Shown here: piece by piece, positions 1 to 7,537 of the stretch
Layout of the letters: every line of letters begins with the position of its first letter
Numbering within the stretch: the stretch's first letter is position 1
Origin: Dimargaris cristalligena
Lineage: Eukaryota; Kickxellomycota; Dimargaritomycetes; Dimargaritales; Dimargaritaceae
NCBI GenBank assembly: GCA_027576995.1
Contig: JANBQC010000789.1
Location: forward strand, 1-10,836
Length of the DNA stretch: 10,836 bases
Direction: 5' to 3'
The notes under the pieces: generated by a model
What the model saw: only the letters and a program-made list of their open reading frames with translations
Told to the model about the DNA's origin: nothing
Database searches by the model: none
Made by a program: the position numbers and the translations under genes

Positions 1-24
1 GTACAATATGGCGCTATACGGCCT

Positions 25-44
25 GATATGACGGCGGTCATATC
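25..44. repeat. Perfect 8-bp inverted repeat (hairpin)
   Basis: GATATGAC at 25-32 and GTCATATC at 37-44 are exact reverse complements with a 4-base loop (GGCG). A T.G wobble and a C-G pair could extend the stem by two positions. It lies just outside the left edge of the CpG-poor region. Its role is unknown; a short hairpin like this can occur by chance. Confidence 0.4.
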
Positions 45-48
45 GGTT

Positions 49-67
49 GGATTAGGACGGATTAGGA
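49..67 (+). repeat. Tandem direct repeat GGATTAGGA x2
   Basis: GGATTAGGA occurs at 49-57 and again at 59-67, separated by one C. The TTAGG cores recall telomere-like units, but two copies with an irregular spacer are not a telomere. It lies immediately before the CpG-poor region begins. Confidence 0.35.
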
Positions 68-73
68 GGGGCG

Positions 74-2251
74 ACAGGGCAGGGGAAGAATAATGACAAC
101 TAATAAATATAAATCAGTAACTAGGTAATATAGGGAATAAAACAATGGGAATAAAACACAGTAGGATAATGGGTATATATTCTGATAATATTAAATATTA
201 ATTTTGCCCATTTGTTAGTATGGGTTTTTTTTACTTATATGGCTGGTTATTCTTGTAGTTCAAATTAACCAGTCATGACACTAGGGCTATTAATAGAATG
301 GGGGGAAGGGAGGGAAAAATGCACCATAAAAAGTTACATTTCCTACTAAGTAAGGCCCAGCTTTATTACAGTACAAAATCAGCTAGTCAAGCTATAGCTT
401 TACTGGTTTAGAGCCAGAGGATACATTGGGCGACTTTGGGATAGCAAGGTGGGGAGGTGATTCAAAAGGTTCCCACTGCTCTAGGAATATAACTATCCAT
501 CTCCCTAGAGGTGGATATTTTGAAACTTATAATATATTCTAAATTAACATTACTATAATATTGACTACCCCATTTCCATGGGGTCAAAGGAACTCAATAG
601 GCCATGTCAGTTATAGAAGTAGGTCTATAGCCAGGGACTCCAACTGGCCCAAACAGACAAAATTGGAGTAGGAAACCAACAAAAATGTTTTGTTTGAATG
701 AGAGGGAGCTTCTTATTTCAAGACCATTCATTCAAATGAAGTAGTGGATATTATAGCTTTATATCCTGAAATAAATATATTTGTGTCCTTCTTTGCCATT
801 ATCCATGTCTACTGGATGACCTCTCTGTTGGAATACTAAGGATATAAAGGAAATAAAACTGGAAGTAAGGGAAGAAAGTGGTTAGACAATAGTAGGTACC
901 TTTAGGTAGTTAATTTTATTGAACTGTAATTTCAATGGGGTGAAATATAAGTAGTTAACATAAATGATCTCATGATAGCAGAATAAACTAATATAATTAG
1001 GTGAAATAGGATAGGATAAAGAATATGTAGGAACATATTATTCAATATTATCCACTCCTCTGCTATTTAGTATCTAAATAATCTGGATAGCCCTAACTCA
1101 GTATTGATAACTACCTTAGTATTGCATCTATACTTCTACCAGGTATGGGAGTGGGAATATTTGATTAGGTAATTGCTTCTTTTACCAGATGCCATTCTAC
1201 TATTAACAGATACCTTGGTCCAAGTGCTTATTTTCTATTACTATACCTTATACACTCTTTATTCATCAAATTATTATTAATTTTCTATCAGTTTCTTTGA
1301 AATTGCAGCCTGAGTTAACTACTCTTAGTCTGTCAAGAGTCCCAAGGATAGGCTTCTACTGGCAGATGGGGCTTGGGCTTAGCCAAGCAGGTCCTAACAT
1401 TAGGTAGGGGGTATGGTACTAACTAATAAAGGCTATTAATGCAGGTACAGGCAAGGGATGTGCAATAAGCATACTTACTAGTCAATACAAGGGGGGTGAG
1501 TATATATATAGTTTATTGGGATAATCTAGGGGGTATTAATAAGCTAAGGACTTGAACTGGTCCCAATGGGGCCTAGTTATATATATATGGGGACAACTCC
1601 AGAGGGAGGCCCTAGGGGGAAGGATACTACTAAGAATAGGGTAGGATAAAATAGGTTAACTAGATGGCCATGAGGATTTGGAAGACTCTGATGGTAACTA
1701 GAAGAGTCTTTGGATCAGCACTTGAGTGATTAGTGTAAAGCAGCAGGGTCTGGAAGGGGAATGGTTATATGATATAGGGTGATCCCATAGTACCAGATGT
1801 GGTTATGGGAAGGGTAATATGGTACTGTAAGGCCTTATGGGGATGGAGGCTAGTGTGTCCAGATTAAGGTGGATTAGAAGGTCTGATAGTTAGTAGGATA
1901 ACTAAGGTTGGTATTTACTTTTCATTATTTATAAGGATAAATCCTAAAGCAAAGGTATGGGATAATTAAGAAAGAAGAAATTAGGAGGTGGTGGGTATTA
2001 CATTTTCCTATTCTCATTAAGCCATTTTAGTAAATGGAATTTTCCTGATATAACTAAGCCTAAATTCTCCAATCCATGGGCAAAGCAGCCTACCACTACT
2101 ACACTAGATTAGATAGCTTATATCCCCCTGTTTACCAAAGCCAACATTAAATGTACAACACAGCTTCTTGTTTGGTGGTATAGTCTCCAAAGCAGTAGAT
2201 TGATGAATATAGTTGCAGTAGGGATTACTCACCATATCCCACATTTAAATA
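74..2251. other. CpG-depleted, gene-free AT-rich region
   Basis: Between the CpG at 72-73 and the one at 2252-2253 I find a single CpG, at 431-432, in about 2.18 kb. The stretch 433-2251 has none. The same bases in the opposite order, GpC, occur about 60 times by hand count, so low GC alone does not explain this. No reading frame of 60 codons or more is present on either strand, and TAG/TAA triplets are dense. Short AT runs (for example 1499-1511 and 1576-1588) and a 12-bp palindrome (AAGCTATAGCTT, 389-400) occur. Other intergenic stretches in this window keep ordinary CpG frequency. Loss of CpG by deamination of methylated cytosine in silenced, possibly transposon-derived DNA is the likely cause. 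That is inference; no element could be identified. Confidence 0.8.
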
Positions 2252-2926
2252 CGATATAATAGGCATGATGTTTCGCCTTACCCCTCAACTCTAGACATTC
2301 AGGTATATACTTCTCCTATCAGAAATGGAGAAAGCGCTTAGGCGGGGGGCCTTCTAACGAAAGATATGGGTAAGTATAAGCTAGAAGAGCACCCAAGAAG
2401 CTGGGAAATGAGCTTTTGGGCCTAAGGTATGCAAAGGCTTCACCTCTATGGTCCCGGGCTCAAACGAACTGGGGGGACTTCATTGGACTTGTATACCTTT
2501 ATGGCGACTGAGGACAAAATCGGGATTGTATTTATAGAGGGGGGAGTAGAGTAAGGTACTTAGTGATAAAGAGCGAAAGACCATGTCAACAGTTGGAATG
2601 GGCAGCGCGGTGGTGGTTAGACTAGTCCTCGTTTTGAGTGGACATACTATCACGGCGTGAGTGTGTGGTGTAATTGGCTCATTTTGCTTTCTTTTTCATT
2701 TTTCGCCGGCCGCCCTATCAATCCTACGGTGGACTTGTCCCAAATCACTGGACTTTGACTTTGGCTTTGGTTCATTCGCATAACTGCGAGTCTCTCTTTT
2801 TTCCGGTATTTTATACTTATCGGTGCTATATAATTCTTTCTGCTTATTCTTCTCCATCGGGACCTGACTACTTCAACCGGCTTTCTTTCGGTCTTTTATT
2901 GCCCCTCTAAAGTTCGTATTCCCAAC
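2252..2926 (+). promoter_or_regulatory. RRP4 upstream/promoter region
   Basis: CpG returns abruptly at 2252. A TATATAA element at 2827-2833 lies 94 bases before the RRP4 ATG. An AGCCAAT box in inverted orientation (ATTGGCT, 2674-2680) lies about 250 bases upstream of the ATG. From about 2760 the strand becomes rich in C and T, as is common just upstream of fungal start codons. No ATG lies between the TATA-like element and the chosen start, so the leader appears free of upstream reading frames. An open frame at 2674-2910 begins with TTG, is not in the RRP4 frame and has no recognisable product. Confidence 0.5.
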
Positions 2927-3820
2927 ATGTCCACCGCCGATCTACCCGACCTCGCTCCCTTTGAGCAAGCTGCCGCCAAGCGGACCGAAGCCACGACGGG
3001 CGGCGAGACCCAGCTCGTTACCCCGGGCGAACCCATCACCTCAAATACCGCCTTCATGCGGGGCCACGGGACCTATGTCGAAGAAGGCGTGGTAATTTCC
3101 GCCCTCGCCGGGGTGGTGGAACGTATCAACAAACTCGTGACGGTACGGGCCCTCAAGGCGCGGTACGCGGGGGAAATCGGGGACGTGGTCGTGGGCCGCA
3201 TTACCAGTCTGGCGGAGAAGCGCTGGCGTGTGGACCTCAATTCGCGCCAGAACGGGGTCCTGGCCCTCTCGTCCATCAATTTACCAGGGGGGGTTCAGCG
3301 GCGTAAGTCCGAATCCGACGAACTACGCATGCGTACGTTTTTCGCCGAAGGCGATTTGGTGGTGGCCGAAATCCAGTCCCTCTACGGCGACGGAGCCATC
3401 GCGATCCACACCCGTAGTCTCAAGTACGGCAAACTGCGCAACGGGACTTTGGTCACCATTCCCCCGGCCCTGGTCCAGCGGAGCCGCACCCATTTCTACG
3501 CCATCCCGTGCGGGGTGGACGTGATTTTGGGCCTCAATGGGTATATTTGGGTGAGCAAACACGTGGATCCCCAGGCGATTGAAGCGAACCCCGAGGAGGT
3601 GTACTCGAACGTCAATGACCCCATCACCGCTGAGGAACGCACCAACGTTGCCCGGGTGGCCAACTGCATCCGCGCCCTCAGTCGCCAGTTTATTCATATC
3701 CACGATACCGCCATTGTCTACGCTTACGAAGCGTCGCTAAGGTTCCCCATCAGTGACCTCGTCACCGATAGTGTATCAAGCGAAATCGCGATGGAGGTCC
3801 GGGCTAAACTGCAGTCCTAA
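2927..3820 (+). CDS. RRP4: Exosome complex RNA-binding subunit RRP4 (EXOSC2 family)
   Basis: This is a cap subunit of the RNA exosome, the 3'-5' exonuclease complex that trims 5.8S rRNA and snoRNAs and degrades RNA in nucleus and cytoplasm. Together with Rrp40 and Csl4 it sits on the hexameric ring and guides RNA into the channel. The 297-residue product matches the family's usual length (human about 293). Visible hallmarks, in order, are VTPGE (31-35) and RGHGTY (45-50) in the N-terminal domain, the AGEIGDVVVGRI entry to the S1 domain (about 81-163), NLPGG (118-122), the RSLKYGKL junction (163-170), and GLNGYIW (202-208), the GxNG loop of the KH domain. The C-terminal helical part follows. 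The frame is open from ATG to TAA without an intron. The ATG has A at -3 and is the first in frame. It is the 5'-most recognised gene, followed by about 1.07 kb before MMM1, so it is probably transcribed alone. The assignment is secure by conserved motifs. Confidence 0.96.
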   Translation: MSTADLPDLAPFEQAAAKRTEATTGGETQLVTPGEPITSNTAFMRGHGTYVEEGVVISALAGVVERINKLVTVRALKARYAGEIGDVVVGRITSLAEKRWRVDLNSRQNGVLALSSINLPGGVQRRKSESDELRMRTFFAEGDLVVAEIQSLYGDGAIAIHTRSLKYGKLRNGTLVTIPPALVQRSRTHFYAIPCGVDVILGLNGYIWVSKHVDPQAIEANPEEVYSNVNDPITAEERTNVARVANCIRALSRQFIHIHDTAIVYAYEASLRFPISDLVTDSVSSEIAMEVRAKLQS

Positions 3821-3874
3821 GCCGATGAAACGCCGCGGTTGGACTGGCCATTAGACATTGTCAATGATTTTAAA

Positions 3875-3880
3875 AATAAA
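3875..3880 (+). terminator. Poly(A) signal for RRP4
   Basis: AATAAA lies 55 bases after the RRP4 stop codon inside an A/T-rich stretch (about 3864-3886). Position and sequence fit a polyadenylation signal. The cleavage site itself is not visible. Confidence 0.5.
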
Positions 3881-4578
3881 CTTAAAGGAGCGGCGGACTG
3901 AGTAGTGCCATACATTGATCCCTCGAACGACCACTGCAATAACTATAAAAAACATGATCCGAATTGAACGAGTTGTAGGTGGGCTGGTGAAGTAAACACC
4001 GGATACCACTAGATAGTAACGTAGGCAGTGGGGAGCCGCTGAGGGCTAGCCAAAGGGCTCTTCACTTGATAGGCAAGGGATAAGAGCGCAGACAACCTTA
4101 CTTCTTCTGCTATTTTAATAACTTGTGTTTCAATTTATAGGCTCGTCTCGGAAAACCCCCAGTGATTAAATTGGGGGTTACTAGTCTTTGAAATTAATAC
4201 ACTAGACTAGTCTCTACCGCGGGGCTTTATTGATGCTTAAAATTTTGCGGAATAAAGGTTGATGTTGGCACAACTCAACCGGCTGATGTCACACAGTCGT
4301 GGGTGCTTCCATTTGGTCGAGGCAGTCGTAATCCGCCATTGCCCATGAATAAGAAGCAGCCGTATTGATTGATCACTTGATGGTTCAAACGTTCGTTTAA
4401 AGCGGAATGGCCGCGTAGTCCATTTTATTTTACAGCTGGGAACGTCATTCATTACTAGTTCCTATCACCTCATTGATAACGGATATGCCAAACTGGACTG
4501 GTATTTAGTTAATAGACTAATCAAATAGTACGCCTGTCTAGTCGCGTAGGCTAGCTGACACTGCTCCCCCGCCCTATT
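3881..4578. other. Intergenic region between RRP4 and MMM1
   Basis: I recognise no gene in this stretch. A 71-codon frame on the minus strand (4452-4237) starts with ATG but resembles no family known to me and lacks the C/G-ending codon bias of the neighbouring genes. CpG frequency is ordinary. The segment holds two abutting inverted repeats (4154-4211, listed separately) and several CTAG-containing motifs. Confidence 0.5.
4154..4211. repeat. Two back-to-back inverted repeats
   Basis: AACCCCC (4154-4160) pairs exactly with GGGGGTT (4173-4179) across a 12-base loop. ACTAGTCT (4180-4187) then pairs exactly with AGACTAGT (4204-4211) across 16 bases. The second repeat begins on the base after the first ends. 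They could form two adjacent stem-loops in DNA or in RNA. No function is evident. Confidence 0.5.
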
Positions 4579-4892
4579 TATAAAAGAGGCAAGGAATTCT
4601 AAAACCCTTATAGGGTCAAGATCCTTTTACTTGCCAGTTGTATATTCAGCCCTTTAAAGGGAATGTGGGGAAAATAAATAGGGTGCAACAGCTTCTTTTC
4701 TTATCTACTTTATTAAACCCCCTTATCTTCGGCCACTAGCAGTAGTAGTTATAGTATATTGGTGCCCCTCGGTTCTCTTTCCCTTTGGATTCCCTCTCTA
4801 TCTCCCTTTTTTCTCTCCTTCACTTTATCATATCTTTCCTTTTTAAAAAAATCCCCACGCGGACGCCCCGTGGGTCGGGCCTCCTCTCCATC
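4579..4892 (+). promoter_or_regulatory. MMM1 promoter region and leader
   Basis: A TATAAAAG element at 4579-4586 lies about 307 bases before the MMM1 ATG. It is followed by the palindrome CCCTTTAAAGGG (4650-4661) and the small hairpin ACCCT-TAT-AGGGT (4604-4616). From about 4768 to 4850 the strand is strongly C/T-rich, as is usual near fungal transcription starts. Which elements are used cannot be told from sequence. Confidence 0.45.
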
Positions 4893-6272
4893 ATGACCAC
4901 CGTCCTCCATGCCTTCGACTACAGCGTGTACTATTCCAGCTGGCGGTTCGCCCAGGGCTTCATCCTAGGCCAAATCTTCGTTATTGCCCTTATCATACTT
5001 GTTATCCGGTACCTCCTTCTCGACGATCCCACCGCAGTTTCCAAGCGGCGCTCCGCATCTAGCCGCCGGGCATCCTTGCATCGCTCCATGAATTTGGGGG
5101 CACAAGGGGCCACTCCTCCAGTTTCCGCTCCCACATCGGCTATTCGCCAGAGTCTTCGGCGATTGGAATCCTTCGTGGGTAAGTTAGTCAATTCCGGCGA
5201 TTGAACCACCCTCACTCCATGGGTCTAAGCCGTGGGTATCGGCTACTACTAAAGGCCTTTTATAGCCTAAGTATATCACCCTGTTCTATCATGCACGAGT
5301 CCCAGGTCATGATGCTTTAGGAAGACTGGCCAAAGGTATATATACCCCATTTACCACCTATCAAGGAAGTATCACTAACTGTATCGCTTATACTACTGCC
5401 TCACCCTCTTTTCTACGCTAGGCAATCTCCCCCCCTTTGCCGAGCCCAATCCCTTGGATTTCACCACCCGGGCCAACCATGTAGCTAATATGCGCCAGGG
5501 CAATGCCCAACACCCGGATATTCGGCATTTGTTCGAGCACATTGGGCTCAATTTTGCGCACGCCAAAACCGAGAGCTGCGAATGGATCAACCTATTTGTC
5601 GCCCAGGCGCTCCTGCGGTACCGCGCCAACACGACCCTGCAGAATCTCTGGATCCACCGCCTCACCAAGTGGGTCAACTCGCCCGAGGTTCGGCCGTCCC
5701 TTCTCTCGCCCATCACCATCACGGCCCTGCACTTCGGGACGGGGTTTCCCATCATTAAATCGGTCAAGATCCACCCCCTCGTCAATGAAAACACACTACA
5801 GTGGCACTTTAGTGTGGACCTATCCGACCAGCTGGCCGTAGGCATTGATGTCAAAATTCTGTTAAATTGGCCCAAGTCCTCCCTCGCTGCCCTACCCGTT
5901 TCCCTGGTGGTATCGTTGGTGAAATTTACTGGCAAGATCAGCGTCGAGTTTTTACCCAACGACCCCTTGTCCGTCGCGGTGTCGGTGTTGCCCGGCTATG
6001 AGCTCGAATTGGATACCCAGAGTCTGATTGGACACCGGGCCAAAGTCCAGAGTCTCCCGAAAATCAAGGAGCTGATTGAAGGCCGCATTTTGGCCGAATT
6101 CGATAAGCATCTGGTCGCTCCCGCATTCAAAATTATCCCTCTACCTACTTTTCTTTCAAGTGGCGGTTCGGCCAGTCGTCGTTCAGCCGCCACCACCGCC
6201 ACCGATCCACCCTCAGGCACAGACGCGAAAATTCGGTCCCGCCCCTTCCGGTGGTCGGAAACCCAAACCTAG
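4893..6272 (+). CDS. MMM1: ERMES subunit MMM1 (SMP-domain ER membrane protein)
   Basis: The coding sequence is join(4893..5178, 5422..6272), 378 residues. MMM1 is the ER-anchored subunit of ERMES (with Mdm10, Mdm12, Mdm34), which tethers ER to mitochondria and moves phospholipids through SMP domains. The product has a short N-terminal luminal part, then one membrane segment (about 23-43) beginning with the family signature FAQGFILGQ (19-27). A basic Ser/Arg-rich cytosolic linker follows, then an SMP domain (about 145-338). Inside it are the entry ESCEWINLFVAQ (146-157), LLNWPK (242-247), VKFTGKISVEFLP (262-274) and the closing LPKIKELIEGR (307-317). A Ser/Thr/Pro-rich tail ends the protein. 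The start is the first in-frame ATG, with A at -3. Exon 1 ends in phase 1 and joins exon 2 as GGC (Gly96). The luminal segment is short (about 20 residues) compared with some fungal homologues. MDM12 and MDM34, the other SMP members of ERMES, lack this membrane segment, which supports MMM1. Confidence 0.92.
5179..5421 (+). other. MMM1 intron (phase 1, 243 nt)
   Basis: The donor GTAAGT at 5179-5184 is consensus. The acceptor is CTAG, ending at 5421. A CACTAAC branch-site match (5373-5379) lies 42 bases before the acceptor, with no AG in between and a pyrimidine-rich run from about 5397. Reading through without splicing meets a stop at 5202-5204. Splicing restores one frame into the SMP domain. 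Confidence 0.88.
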
Positions 6273-7122
6273 ATGTTATATTTTCTTTGCCCTGTCTTGT
6301 CTTGCCCCCCTCCGTTCCAACGGAACGAGGTTATTTATAAAAGTCGGGTTCCAGCCCACGATCGATAGAAAGCTGCTTCGACCATCTCTGGGGTACATTT
6401 ACCCACTCTCTTTTGGGCCTTTTGATCGTAGATATTATTCCAAGGCCTATCTAGCGTTGCTCTATTCAGGGGTTCGCCCTGTTCTACCGCTTGCTCATAT
6501 TGCGGTATAGAAGATTGCTGGGGTATTCGTTAGGATCAGCCGGCTAGAAAACTGATAGTTTATGCTGTTTTTTTCCTCGTACCTGTATTTGTATTTTGGC
6601 TATTTTTATTTTTATTTTGCTTCAAATTAGTCAGCAGGAATCACCATCTTTTTCATAAAGGTCCAGAATTCTTTCTGAATCATTTAGCTGCCAATGGTGA
6701 CGTCCTTTATTTGGAGCTGTCATTGCACAGGTTTGACCCAGTTTGTTCGGTTAATAGTTTGCCCAGGGGACTTGTTGATTTATCCCCTACATGCCCTTTG
6801 CGTATATGGATGCTGTGGCGGCGTGCACTGGGCAAACCTGTATGGGCAGCGAGTCTATTAATAGTGAGTAGGCGTTCTGGGCTGCTCAGTGAATACCCTA
6901 TGAGACCTGGGATAATATCTGTAACAGTTAATGGGCCATTCCAACATTGGCCCGGGTCTAATAATCCCTTCATGAGGCAATTACGGCGACGTAGATTAAT
7001 TACGAAAGGAGGGGTGTCCTTTACCCTGACCATTCTAAGAATTAAACTCGTATTTTAATAGTGCCATTTCTATGTGTATATAATAAGTGCGCGAGTATGT
7101 GAGAGGAGAAGCAGGGGAACCA
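6273..7122. other. MMM1 3' region and intergenic DNA
   Basis: No gene is recognised. Near the MMM1 stop lies a perfect hairpin (6313-6327). A T-rich stretch with TATTTGTATTTT-like motifs runs from about 6561 to 6623 and could help form the MMM1 transcript end; no AATAAA is seen there. Between about 6707 and 7058 both strands are open for more than 100 codons (TTG start on +, ATG at 7033 on -). Neither product resembles a family I know, and neither shows the neighbours' codon bias. Confidence 0.45.
6313..6327. repeat. 6-bp hairpin in MMM1 3' region
   Basis: CGTTCC (6313-6318) and GGAACG (6322-6327) are exact reverse complements with a 3-base loop, 41 bases after the MMM1 stop. It may be a stem-loop in the 3' untranslated RNA. 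No function is known. Confidence 0.35.
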
Positions 7123-7537
7123 CCAATCACAGTAACGAACACCCGGGCCTGACTCATTATGGCATTCGCCTATTTAACCGGCGGTGGTCGACGAGTGATG
7201 GGGATAGGCTGTACTCCGCCCAGTCAGAACCATAAAGAGTAATAATAGGCTGGAGAAACCCCCCCCCCACATATCGCGACCGCCACGATTTATCGCTGAA
7301 AGCTTCGGAAATAGTATTAAAGACGGGGCCTTCCCCGCTGCTCCGCTCATGAAATAGACCATCCTTGACTGCTTGCTGCTTCACTATTTTTACTGCTGTT
7401 TAGATATCAGTCTCAATCCGATTTACTCCATATACGCTCTTAGTGGCCCTGCTCCACTTTCTTCTAGTCTTCGCCCTCTGCTCCTTCCCATTGCTTCTCC
7501 CCCGATCTTACTTATACTATATATACATATATTCACT
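7123..7537 (+). promoter_or_regulatory. TRP5 promoter with CCAAT box and Gcn4-type site
   Basis: CCAATCA (7123-7129) matches the preferred site of the HAP/CBF CCAAT-binding complex. Twenty-one bases further, TGACTCA (7150-7156, within TGACTCAT) is the exact core recognised by Gcn4/CPC1 bZIP activators, which induce amino-acid synthesis genes on starvation. A run of ten C lies at 7259-7268. A C/T-rich block (about 7445-7505) precedes the start codon and likely contains the transcription start. The ATG at 7538 has A at -3 and G at +4. Regulation by general amino-acid control is inference from the site and the gene. Confidence 0.6.

Noticed and set aside
505..665. Faint resemblance on the minus strand to a retroelement integrase (hydrophobic runs and spacing)
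   Set aside because: The frame is broken by several stops and the match rests on a few common residues. It fits the idea of a decayed repeat but cannot support a call without a profile search.
2674..2910. 78-codon open frame just upstream of RRP4
   Set aside because: It begins with TTG, is in a different frame from RRP4, shows no family features and overlaps the C/T-rich leader.
4237..4452. 71-codon minus-strand frame with an ATG
   Set aside because: No recognisable domain and no codon bias like the neighbours; length is within chance.
6076..6510. Proline-rich alternate frame over the MMM1 3' end
   Set aside because: The MMM1 frame continues to a normal stop with the SMP domain complete. 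The alternate frame has no start of its own and is explained by GC-rich overlap.
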